DNA of 39,351 bases from an uncultured Candidatus Saccharibacteria bacterium (GTDB lineage Bacteria; Patescibacteriota; Saccharimonadia; Saccharimonadales; Saccharimonadaceae): NCBI GenBank assembly GCA_937876715.1, contig CALEGA010000003.1:1-39351 (forward strand), in the 5' to 3' direction. Each line of letters opens with the position of its first letter. Position 1 is the first letter of the stretch. Shown piece after piece: positions 9,280 to 16,901 of the stretch. The notes under the pieces were generated by a model. That model saw only the letters and a program-made list of their open reading frames with translations, searched no databases and had not been told where the DNA came from. Both the position numbers and the translations under genes were made by a program.

Positions 9280-12200
9280 ATGGCTTGGGCAGATAATTAT
9301 ATTAGCGCCAGCGATTTCGACTCGATTCGCTTAAGCGTCGCCTCCGCCGCTGACATCCTGAACTGGAGCTACGGCGAAGTCACCAAACCAGAAACTATTA
9401 ACTACCGCACCCAAAAACCCGAACGCGACGGCTTGTTCTGCGAACGGATTTTCGGCCCGGTCAAAGACATCAACCCGCACGATGCCAAGCTCAAGGGCGT
9501 CCGCTCGCGCGAAGCTGCTGTCGATAAAGAAGGCAACCTCGTCACCAAGAGTATCACCCGCCGCGAACGTATGGGGCACATCACCCTCGCCGCGCCGGTT
9601 ACCCACATCTGGTTTATGCGCGGTACGCCGTCCGCTCTTTCGATTCTCCTTGACCTCACCGTCAAGAACATCGAAAAAGTAATTTACTTCGCCACTTACC
9701 TCGTCACTTCCGCGAAAGACGAAGAAATCGAAAAGGTCAAGGAAGACCTCGAAGCGCAAACTGAAGCCGCTCGTCAAGCTATCCAAGTCCGCTACGACAA
9801 AGAATCTAACGTTGACGGCGCCAACGTCAAGGCTCTCGCCGAAGCTCGCACCAAGGAGCTTGAAGAACTCGACGCCGACTACGTCAAACGCAAAACTTAT
9901 CTCGACAGCTTCCACAAAGGCGCCGTGATTAGTGAAGTTGACTATCGCAATCTTCCTGAAGAATACGAAGATTTGATTGAGGTCGGTATGGGCGCCACCG
10001 CCATCAAGAAGCTTCTCGACGAAATCGACCTCGACCTCCTCATCAACACCTTGAAAGAAGAGTCGGAAACCGCCAAGGGTCAAAAGGCAAAGAAAATCAC
10101 TAAGCGCCTCAAGATTCTCGAGGGTATGCAATCCGCCGGTATTAAGCCGAACGACCTCGTTCTCACGGTCATTCCGGTCATTCCTCCGGATCTCCGCCCG
10201 ATGATTTCTCTCCCAGGCGGTCGTTTCGCTACGTCCGACTTGAACGACCTCTACCGTCGCGTCATTAACCGTAACAACCGCTTGAAAAAGTTGCTCGACC
10301 TTAACGCGCCGGAAGTGATTTGCCGCAACGAAATGCGTATGCTCCAAGAAGCAGTTGACGCTCTCATCGACAACTCCGCCTCTCACGGCAACCGCACCGC
10401 CGCTACCCAAAACGGTCGTCGCAAGCTTAAATCCCTCTCTGACCTCCTCAAAGGTAAACAGGGTCGCTTCCGCCAGAACTTGCTCGGTAAGCGCGTTGAC
10501 TACTCCGGTCGTTCGGTTATCGTTGTCGGTCCGGAACTCAAGCTCAACGAATGCGGTCTCCCAAAGCAAATGGCGCTCGAGCTCTTTAAACCGTTCGTCA
10601 TCAGCTGGCTGATTGGTCACGAATACGCCGCCAACATCCGCGCCGCTTCTCGTATGATTGAAGCCGCCGACGCCGTGGTTTGGGATGCACTTGACGACGT
10701 CATTCAAGGTCGCTATGTCCTTCTTAACCGCGCTCCGTCTCTCCACCGTCTCTCTGTTCAGGCTTTCCAACCTAAGCTCATCGACGGTAAAGCTATCCAA
10801 CTCCACCCGCTCGTGGCTAGCGGTTTCAATGCCGACTACGATGGTGACCAAATGGCGGTTCACCTCCCACTTTCCGACGCCGCTCAGGCTGAGGCTCGCG
10901 AACTGATGTCCGCCACCAAGAACCTCTTGAAGCCCGCCGACGGCGCACCTGTGCTCGCGATTTATCAGGACGTTGTCCTTGGTATCTACTACCTCACTTA
11001 CAACAAGCCAGGTACCGACACCAACAAAGTCCACGCTTTCTCCAGCATCTACGAGGCAGAAATGGCTTATGACAAGGGTCTCATCGCTCTCCAAACGCCA
11101 ATCCGCGTCTTCGCTAAGAAAGAAATTCGCAATACCACCCTTGGTCGCGTTATCTTCAACGAAATCCTCCCCGAGGATTATCCGTTCGATAACTCCGTCC
11201 AAACTTCGAAGCAGCTCAAGAAAGTTATGGCAGACATCTTCGACGTCTATGGCCCAGAAATGACCGTCAAGACCGCCGACGCTGTCAAGAACCTCGCCTT
11301 TGAATACGAGACTATCGCCTCTGTTTCCACCGCGAAAGACGACTATCCGACTTATCCGGAAATCGCCGACTTCATCGCCGAGGGCGACGCCACCACTGCT
11401 CAGATTCAAGACCAGTTCAACCAAGGTCTCTTGACCGAAGAAGAACGCAAAAACCTCACGGTCAAAACTTGGCGCAACATCGACGATCGCATTTCGACCT
11501 TCCTTAAGGATAAACTTGCCGAACTCGACACCGACATCGCTGTTATGGTCAACTCCGGCGCTCGTGGTTCCGTCTCCAACATCAAGCTCGCTTCCGCGGA
11601 AATCGGCATTATGGTCGATATTAACAACAACGAAATCGAGCTCCCGGTCAAATCTTCCTATAAACAAGGTTTGAACACGCTGGAATCCTTCATCGCTACT
11701 CGTGGCGCCCGCCAAGGTCAGGTCTCTACGGCTCTCCGTACCGCCGACTCTGGTTACCTCACTCGCCGTCTCGTTGACGTCGCCCAAGACGTCTTCACGA
11801 CCGACGAAGAGGCTTACGACCCAGGCTTCGCCGTCTATAAGTACGAAACCGAAGAAACCGGCATCGACTTCCACGTCCGCATCGCTGGTCGCTACACCGC
11901 CGAAGCAATTCCAGGCTACCTCGAAGCCGACCAACTCATCACGCCTGAACTTGCCGCTCAACTCGAGGCTGACGACAAAATTGAGTCCGTCAAGATTCAA
12001 TCCGTCCTCACCACTACCGCAGTTAACGGCGTTCCGCGCAAGGCTTACGGCGTCGATATGTCCACTCGTGAACTCGTCGAAGCTAACCAACCAGTTGGCG
12101 TCATCGCTGCACAATCCCTCGGCGAGCCAGGTACGCAGCTTACGCTCGACACTAAGCACGGCTCCGGCGTCGCTGGTTCTGGTGCTATCGCCCGCGGTCT

Positions 12201-13107
12201 TCCGCGTGTTGAAGAGCTTCTCGAAGCTCGCAGCCCGAAAGGTCAAGCGTGGGTCTCGCCAATCGACGGCACCGTCGAAGCACACGAAGACGGCAACCAC
12301 TACATCGTTACCATCACCCCAAGTGCTGGCGAAACCACTCGCATCGAGCTCGACGGCAGAAAAGCCAAAGTCAAAGACGGCGCTTCCGTCAAAGCTGGCG
12401 ACGTCATCGCCGCTAAAACCAAAGGTGCTGAACCTCTCACCGCTCCGTTCGATAGCAACGCCCAACTCGTTGACGGCGCTATCATCCTCGTCGGTGACGC
12501 TGGCGCACCAGCTCGCGTAGAAATCCCGAACAGTGCCGAACTCGTCGTCAAGACCGACGACACTGTCAAAGCTGGCGACCGCCTCACTACTGGTTCCTTG
12601 AACCTCCAAGACCTCTTGAAGTACAAAGGCACCGAGGCAACTGAACGCTACATTATGAACGACGTAATGTCCGTTTATGCCGCCCAAGGTCACGAAATCG
12701 CCTCCAAGCACTTCGAAGTCATCATTCGCCAAATGTTTAACCGCGTAATGATTACCGAATCGGGCGATTCTAGCTTCGTCGCTGGCGACATTGTCGGCCG
12801 CGCCGCCGTCGAAAACGAGAACGCCGAACTCGCCGAACTCGGTAAAACCCCGGCAACATTCGAGCATCTCCTCCTCGGTATCACCAAAGTCTCGATTTGG
12901 TCTGACTCCTTCCTTTCCGCCGCGTCCTTCCAAGACACGACCCGTGTTCTTATCAACGCCGCCATTAACGGTCGCGTCGATCATCTCCACGGTCTCAAGG
13001 AAAACGTCATCATCGGTCGCAAGATTCCTGTTGGCACCGGTGTCCATCCTCTCGCCACTGAGGAAGAACCAAAAGGTCCAACCGAAGCTGACATCGAGGG
13101 TATGTAA
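9280..13107 (+). CDS. rpoC: RNA polymerase subunit beta', both zinc sites lost
   Basis: Catalytic subunit of RNA polymerase, 1275 residues. The active-site loop is NADYDGDQM at 517-525, with all three metal-binding Asp kept. The start is ATG 9280 with GGAGAGGAGA just upstream; an upstream in-frame TTG at 9256 lies inside rpoB and is rejected. Two things are odd. The N-terminal zinc ribbon after GLFCERIFGPVKD (about 51-63) has no CxC or CxxC although the following TRRERMGHI block aligns well. The second zinc site has SVLTTTAVNGVPRKAYG where the family has SVLTCET then GVCxKCYG. The trigger loop near 953-965 reads QLTLDTKHGSG: the catalytic His is kept, but the family Arg and Phe are Asp and Lys. 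Confidence 0.98.
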   Translation: MAWADNYISASDFDSIRLSVASAADILNWSYGEVTKPETINYRTQKPERDGLFCERIFGPVKDINPHDAKLKGVRSREAAVDKEGNLVTKSITRRERMGHITLAAPVTHIWFMRGTPSALSILLDLTVKNIEKVIYFATYLVTSAKDEEIEKVKEDLEAQTEAARQAIQVRYDKESNVDGANVKALAEARTKELEELDADYVKRKTYLDSFHKGAVISEVDYRNLPEEYEDLIEVGMGATAIKKLLDEIDLDLLINTLKEESETAKGQKAKKITKRLKILEGMQSAGIKPNDLVLTVIPVIPPDLRPMISLPGGRFATSDLNDLYRRVINRNNRLKKLLDLNAPEVICRNEMRMLQEAVDALIDNSASHGNRTAATQNGRRKLKSLSDLLKGKQGRFRQNLLGKRVDYSGRSVIVVGPELKLNECGLPKQMALELFKPFVISWLIGHEYAANIRAASRMIEAADAVVWDALDDVIQGRYVLLNRAPSLHRLSVQAFQPKLIDGKAIQLHPLVASGFNADYDGDQMAVHLPLSDAAQAEARELMSATKNLLKPADGAPVLAIYQDVVLGIYYLTYNKPGTDTNKVHAFSSIYEAEMAYDKGLIALQTPIRVFAKKEIRNTTLGRVIFNEILPEDYPFDNSVQTSKQLKKVMADIFDVYGPEMTVKTADAVKNLAFEYETIASVSTAKDDYPTYPEIADFIAEGDATTAQIQDQFNQGLLTEEERKNLTVKTWRNIDDRISTFLKDKLAELDTDIAVMVNSGARGSVSNIKLASAEIGIMVDINNNEIELPVKSSYKQGLNTLESFIATRGARQGQVSTALRTADSGYLTRRLVDVAQDVFTTDEEAYDPGFAVYKYETEETGIDFHVRIAGRYTAEAIPGYLEADQLITPELAAQLEADDKIESVKIQSVLTTTAVNGVPRKAYGVDMSTRELVEANQPVGVIAAQSLGEPGTQLTLDTKHGSGVAGSGAIARGLPRVEELLEARSPKGQAWVSPIDGTVEAHEDGNHYIVTITPSAGETTRIELDGRKAKVKDGASVKAGDVIAAKTKGAEPLTAPFDSNAQLVDGAIILVGDAGAPARVEIPNSAELVVKTDDTVKAGDRLTTGSLNLQDLLKYKGTEATERYIMNDVMSVYAAQGHEIASKHFEVIIRQMFNRVMITESGDSSFVAGDIVGRAAVENENAELAELGKTPATFEHLLLGITKVSIWSDSFLSAASFQDTTRVLINAAINGRVDHLHGLKENVIIGRKIPVGTGVHPLATEEEPKGPTEADIEGM

Positions 13108-13118
13108 ACACAAAAACG

Positions 13119-13154
13119 GAAAAATAGGGAGAACTTGGTTTCTCCCTATTTTTA
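13119..13154 (+). terminator. Rho-independent terminator after rpoC
   Basis: AAAAATAGGGAGAA pairs with TTCTCCCTATTTTT around a short loop. The loop contains the -35 box of the next promoter. Confidence 0.88.
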
Positions 13155-13163
13155 TGTTATAAT
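13135..13163 (+). promoter_or_regulatory. Promoter overlapping the rpoC terminator
   Basis: TTGGTT (13135-13140), 17-base spacer, TATAAT (13158-13163) with extended TG at 13155-13156. The -35 box is in the loop of the preceding terminator. Confidence 0.7.
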
Positions 13164-13208
13164 ATAGGTATAGCTCATTAGCTTGCATCTTAAAAGAAAG
13201 AAGTGATT

Positions 13209-14516
13209 ATGTTGAGGAAATTCCGACGTTACCCCAAAGCCAATAACTTTGCCTACTCCAGTAAAACACCTGTCCGGACTCCGCAGTTTCCGCCACCAAA
13301 ACGCCACGTTAACCTCAAAGATTTTCTCAGAACCAACGACAAGTGCCACGGCGGTCTCCATTATCACCATCGCGCGTGGTTCGAAAACACCAACTACCTT
13401 TTCCGACCCGACTTCAACGAAGACGACGCTTGGCTCACCTTTGCCCAAAGCAAGGAGCTCTATTTTCTCCAACCGCTCGGCAGCTTCGAGCGCTTCCTTG
13501 ACCTAGAAGAGGTGCGCTTCGACTCGCGCTTCGTCTTTCCCGACCTACCCCAAGGCACACTCTACTTTGGCAACTTCCACGACAACCAGCTCGGTCGCAT
13601 CTTTTATCTCACCGAACCAAAGGACGCCGAGGACGTTATGCTCTCTGTCGTTGAACCGAGCGGCATCGCGGAATGGCTGAAAGACGACCCCAATGTCAAG
13701 TATTTCCGCCACGAAACCCAGCGTTTCCATCTCCACGTCATTCTACCCGTCGGCAGTCGGCTCGACCTCGAGCACGAGCTTGTCATTACCCACCCGACTT
13801 CGCCCGACGACGACCGCGAATTATTCACTCAACTCTTTGAAGAAAAATTGCACCACGCGCTCGATTTTCAGTTCACCGAAACGCGCTACGAGCGCCCGCT
13901 CAGCGAGGCGGAACAAATTTCCAGAGCAAACCGCGTCAATTATCTCGACCAACTCAGCGCTTTTACGGAAAAGTTCAACCAAATTTGCGCCATTCGTCAT
14001 CTCGGCGTCATCAACCCCTTTGACGATCCTGTCTCTGTCAGATACAAAGGCCATATCTACTATTACAACGACCAAGATATGAACCACCTCGAATTCATCC
14101 TCAATTCCGACTACGAATTTTATCAAAACCTCAAAAGCCGCATTGAATTTGTTGCCAGCCTCATCGGTAGCGCCCTCAAAAACACGCTTGAGGAGTTTAA
14201 TGTCAACTTTATGCTCAAACTCTCCCGCGAGCATTTCCTCGCCGGTTTTGACCACGAAGTTGTCACCCTTAATATCTGCCAACAGAACACCACCATCCAT
14301 CAACATAGCATCAGCCTGGACGAATTTAACATCCCGTCCGAGGGCAGCATCGCCGAAGAATTCGCCGCCGAAGTCGAACAATTTTTCGACCGGCATCGCG
14401 AAAAATTCCACGCTTTCCGAAAACTTTACGAAACCAACCTGTCCTATCACCGACTCGTTGACCCCTCCTCGTGCGCTCCCGAACTGGACTACAGTTTCAT
14501 CTTCCGAACACTCTAA
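13209..14516 (+). CDS. Hypothetical protein, 435 residues, soluble
   Basis: Not recognised. No signal peptide, membrane helix or familiar catalytic motif is evident. The protein is rich in aromatic residues, Asp and His (for example GGLHYHHRAWFENTNYLF and RFHLHVILPVG), and its middle part has the rhythm of beta strands, while 280-350 and 370-435 look helical. Its own promoter and terminator make it a single-gene unit between rpoC and rubrerythrin. ATG 13209 is preferred over an in-frame GTG at 13203; both lack a strong Shine-Dalgarno sequence, the best being AAAGAAAGAAG. A structural prediction would be the quickest way to a function. Confidence 0.88.
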   Translation: MLRKFRRYPKANNFAYSSKTPVRTPQFPPPKRHVNLKDFLRTNDKCHGGLHYHHRAWFENTNYLFRPDFNEDDAWLTFAQSKELYFLQPLGSFERFLDLEEVRFDSRFVFPDLPQGTLYFGNFHDNQLGRIFYLTEPKDAEDVMLSVVEPSGIAEWLKDDPNVKYFRHETQRFHLHVILPVGSRLDLEHELVITHPTSPDDDRELFTQLFEEKLHHALDFQFTETRYERPLSEAEQISRANRVNYLDQLSAFTEKFNQICAIRHLGVINPFDDPVSVRYKGHIYYYNDQDMNHLEFILNSDYEFYQNLKSRIEFVASLIGSALKNTLEEFNVNFMLKLSREHFLAGFDHEVVTLNICQQNTTIHQHSISLDEFNIPSEGSIAEEFAAEVEQFFDRHREKFHAFRKLYETNLSYHRLVDPSSCAPELDYSFIFRTL

Positions 14517-14527
14517 CTTCTTTCCTT

Positions 14528-14552
14528 ACCCCGCTTCCACGCGGGGATTTTT
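14528..14552 (+). terminator. Rho-independent terminator
   Basis: CCCCGC (14529-14534), 6-base loop, GCGGGG (14541-14546), then ATTTTT. Confidence 0.85.
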
Positions 14553-14554
14553 AA

Positions 14555-14563
14555 TGCTATACT
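14555..14563 (+). promoter_or_regulatory. Extended -10 promoter for rubrerythrin
   Basis: TGCTATACT (14555-14563). The -35 region would lie in the preceding terminator and is poor, so the extended -10 probably carries recognition. Confidence 0.6.
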
Positions 14564-14579
14564 AGAACAAAGGAGTTTT

Positions 14580-15122
14580 ATGGAACTAAAGAAAAATAGC
14601 AAAACTTGGCAAAACCTCGAGACCGCTTTCGCTGGCGAGTCTCAGGCGCATATGAAATACCAATACTTCGCCTCTCAAGCGAAAAAAGACGGCTTTGAGC
14701 AAATCGCCGACATCTTCGCCGAAACCGCTGGCAATGAAAAAGAACACGCCAAAATGTGGTACAAACTCTTAAACGATGGCAAAGTCGCCGACACTAAGAC
14801 AAACCTCTCCAAAGCCGCCCAAGGCGAAAACTACGAATGGACCGATATGTACAAAAAATTCGCCGACGAGGCACGCGAAGAGGGTTACGACGAAATCGCC
14901 GAAAAATTCGAACAAGTCGGTGCCATCGAAAAAGAACACGAAGCGCGTTACCTCAAGCTCCGCGATAACATCGAGCACGACGTCGTCTTCAAGTCCGACA
15001 AAGTCACCGTCTGGAAATGCCGCAACTGCGGGCACATCTACGTTGGCGAAAAAGCTCCCGACGTCTGTCCGGTCTGCGCCCACCCACAAAGCTTCTTTGA
15101 AATAAGAGCTAACAATTATTAA
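14580..15122 (+). CDS. rbr: Rubrerythrin
   Basis: Non-haem diiron peroxidase that reduces hydrogen peroxide in the cytoplasm with electrons from rubredoxin-like partners. Length is 180 residues. A ferritin-like four-helix domain covers about 1-140, with iron ligands at E20, E53 and H56 (ExxH) and a second Glu/ExxH set near 105-125 (EEGYDEIAEKFE, then EKEHEARY). A C-terminal rubredoxin-like domain at about 145-172 has CRNCG and CPVC to bind one iron. AAAGGAG precedes the ATG. Together with the Gpx-like gene at 23812 it suggests that the cell meets oxygen or host peroxide. Confidence 0.96.
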   Translation: MELKKNSKTWQNLETAFAGESQAHMKYQYFASQAKKDGFEQIADIFAETAGNEKEHAKMWYKLLNDGKVADTKTNLSKAAQGENYEWTDMYKKFADEAREEGYDEIAEKFEQVGAIEKEHEARYLKLRDNIEHDVVFKSDKVTVWKCRNCGHIYVGEKAPDVCPVCAHPQSFFEIRANNY

Positions 15123-15128
15123 GCTTTA

Positions 15129-15160
15129 AAAAATCCCCCGTTCAAATGAGCGGGGATTTT
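15129..15160 (+). terminator. Rho-independent terminator between convergent genes
   Basis: AAATCCCC pairs with GGGGATTT around a loop of about 13 bases with one bulged C. A and T runs on both sides allow use from either strand. Confidence 0.75.
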
Positions 15161-15176
15161 GCAAAGGGGGAGGGAA

Positions 15177-15416
15177 TTAAGAAGCGGCGACGGCACGGTC
15201 GAACTGCTTTAGATAAAAATTGCGGCTGTCCGCATCTTTGATTTTGCTAGCATCGACGTACTCACCCAGCACACCATACTTCAGAAAAACTCGGATAATA
15301 CCACAGACCATATCAGGATTTTTACGCTCAAGCACACACTCTCTCAACAAGGAACTGGAATAGGGGAAATTTCTCATTTTTTCGTGGACTTCCTCGTGGA
15401 TTTCGACTACCGGCAT
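15177..15416 (-). CDS. Small hypothetical protein, 79 residues
   Basis: Not recognised. A soluble, mixed-charge protein with no membrane segment; helical pattern in HEEVHEKMRNFPYSSSLLRE and CGIIRVFLKYGV. Start ATG at 15416 is chosen because AGAGG lies about eight bases upstream; an in-frame GTG at 15425 abuts that site and is rejected. It has its own consensus promoter (15477-15505, minus strand), which overlaps that of the divergent yebC. Divergent placement next to yebC and a shared control region suggest linked regulation, but no DNA-binding motif is evident. Confidence 0.75.
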   Translation of the reverse strand: MPVVEIHEEVHEKMRNFPYSSSLLRECVLERKNPDMVCGIIRVFLKYGVLGEYVDASKIKDADSRNFYLKQFDRAVAAS

Positions 15417-15476
15417 CCTTTTCACCTCTTTTCTCTAATGTTCCTAGGGGACAAAAAATCCCCCTTACTACCCCCT

Positions 15477-15505
15477 ATTATACCACAAAATAAATTATTT
15501 TACAA
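15477..15505 (-). promoter_or_regulatory. Minus-strand promoter, overlapping the yebC promoter
   Basis: On the minus strand TTGTAA (15505-15500), 17-base spacer, TATAAT (15482-15477) with an extended TG. Its -35 box uses five of the same bases as the plus-strand -35 box at 15499-15504. Confidence 0.75.
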
Positions 15506-15527
15506 CCCCACCCTCTTATGATATAAT
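15499..15527 (+). promoter_or_regulatory. Promoter for yebC
   Basis: TTTACA (15499-15504), 17-base spacer, TATAAT (15522-15527) with extended TG at 15519-15520. Divergent from, and overlapping at the -35 with, the promoter at 15477-15505. Confidence 0.75.
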
Positions 15528-15566
15528 CATCTTAAAGTTATTATTAACCTAAACAGGGAAAAATTA

Positions 15567-16268
15567 ATGTCTGGACACTCCAAATGGGCAACCACCAAGC
15601 GCCAAAAAGCCGTTGTTGACGCCAAGCGTGGCGCTCTCTTCACCAAAATCGGTAACCAAATCGCCATCGCTGCACGCCAAGGCACCGACCCGAATATGAA
15701 CCCCTCCCTTGCTATGGTTCTTGAAAAAGCTCGCCTCGCCAATATGCCCAAGGCGAACATCGAACGCGCCATCGCTCGCGTCGCCGACAAGTCCGCCGCC
15801 GCGTTAATTGAGGAAGTCTATGAAGCCTACGGCCCAGGTGGCACCGGCATCATCATCGAAGTCGCCACCGACAACAAAAACCGGACTCTCCCTGAAGTTC
15901 GCCACACTGTCGAAAAGAACGGCGGTCGCTTCGCCGACTCTGGCTCCGTAATGTTCCAATTCCGTCGCGCCGGTGAAATCGTTATCAGTGAAAAATCCGA
16001 AGAAGCTTTGATGCAGGCGCTCGAAGCTGGCGCCGAAGACGCCGAAGAAGTCGAAGACGGCATTGAAATCATCACCTCTGACAAAGATTTGATGAAAGTT
16101 CGTCAAAATCTCATCGACGCTGGACTCACCGTCACCTCTGCCGAACTCAAATATCTCCCCACCACCACCGTCCCTGTCGCCGGCGAAGATGCCGAAAAAC
16201 TCGAAAAACTCCTCGACGCCATCGACGACCTCGACGACGTCACCGCTGTCCACACCAACGCCGAATAG
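15567..16268 (+). CDS. yebC: YebC/PmpR (TACO1) family protein
   Basis: Widespread cytoplasmic family described first as transcription regulators and more recently as helping ribosomes through proline-rich stretches. Length is 233 residues, slightly below the usual 240-250. Seen: the N-terminal SGHSKWATTKRQKAVVDAKR block, then KIGNQIAIAARQG, the central YGPGGTGIIIEVATDNKNRT and the C-terminal ferredoxin-like parts. The ribosome site is AGGGAA. The stop is TAG, unusual here where TAA dominates. The next gene starts two bases later, so the two are probably coupled. Confidence 0.94.
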   Translation: MSGHSKWATTKRQKAVVDAKRGALFTKIGNQIAIAARQGTDPNMNPSLAMVLEKARLANMPKANIERAIARVADKSAAALIEEVYEAYGPGGTGIIIEVATDNKNRTLPEVRHTVEKNGGRFADSGSVMFQFRRAGEIVISEKSEEALMQALEAGAEDAEEVEDGIEIITSDKDLMKVRQNLIDAGLTVTSAELKYLPTTTVPVAGEDAEKLEKLLDAIDDLDDVTAVHTNAE

Positions 16269-16270
16269 TT

Positions 16271-16894
16271 ATGCCGCTCATCCTCGCCAGCCACGTCACT
16301 CCTATTATCAAAGAACTGCTCCACCGCCTCAATCCCCTAGAAACCAAAGTTATGGTCGTGATGAACGCCCGTGACTACCACACCCCCGCGGATTTTGCCG
16401 CTGTCACCCAAGAAAAAGTCACCGAATTTATCGACGCCGGTTTCGACACCGTCGAATCGCTCGACCTCAAGGATTTTTTCAACAAACCAGCCCAACTCGC
16501 AAAAACTCTCGAAGCTTATCACCCCGACGTCATCTGCGCCGTCGGCGGCGACGAATTTATCCTCAACACCGCCATCAAGCTCTCTGGCTTCGACATCTAC
16601 CTCAAATCCCGCCTCGAGGACAAAAACTTCTTCTATTGCGGTTCCTCCGCCGGCGCCATCGTCGTCGTTCAAGACCTCAAATACTACCTCTTAACCGACC
16701 AATCGACCAAGCTCGTCCGCGACCGCTATCATGTCGAACCCGAGCTCAAAGGTCTCGGACTCCTCGACGACTACGTCATTCCTCACCTCGGCGAACCCGA
16801 ATTTGCCCACGACGTCAAACTGATGTCTCAAAACCTCGAATCCGCCCAAAAGAACATCCGCTACATCAGCAAAAACGGCGCAATTGTGCTATAA
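16271..16894 (+). CDS. Peptidase S51 family (PepE-like)
   Basis: Serine peptidase of the dipeptidase E/cyanophycinase family, related in fold to class I glutamine amidotransferases. Length is 207 residues. The nucleophile elbow FYCGSSAGAIVV is near 119-130, and GGDEFIL near 95 matches the family's GGNxFxL strand turn. The substrate (aspartyl dipeptides for E. coli PepE) cannot be inferred here. The gene is two bases after yebC, and its last codons contain the -10 box of the aminopeptidase promoter. With the M1 aminopeptidase behind it, it suggests peptide breakdown to amino acids, useful in a cell that may not make its own. Confidence 0.82.
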   Translation: MPLILASHVTPIIKELLHRLNPLETKVMVVMNARDYHTPADFAAVTQEKVTEFIDAGFDTVESLDLKDFFNKPAQLAKTLEAYHPDVICAVGGDEFILNTAIKLSGFDIYLKSRLEDKNFFYCGSSAGAIVVVQDLKYYLLTDQSTKLVRDRYHVEPELKGLGLLDDYVIPHLGEPEFAHDVKLMSQNLESAQKNIRYISKNGAIVL

Positions 16895-16895
16895 T
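16887..16895 (+). promoter_or_regulatory. Extended -10 promoter placing the start at the ATG
   Basis: TGCTATAAT (16887-16895). The A of the ATG at 16902 is seven bases after the last T, the usual distance to a transcription start. No Shine-Dalgarno sequence lies between, which predicts a leaderless mRNA. Confidence 0.7.
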
Positions 16896-16901
16896 CAGGT
16901 T

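Noticed and set aside
9331..13188. 1285-codon open frame on the minus strand across rpoC
   Set aside because: It mirrors rpoC exactly, has no ribosome site and no family motifs; it arises from the strong codon bias of rpoC, where few antisense stops occur.
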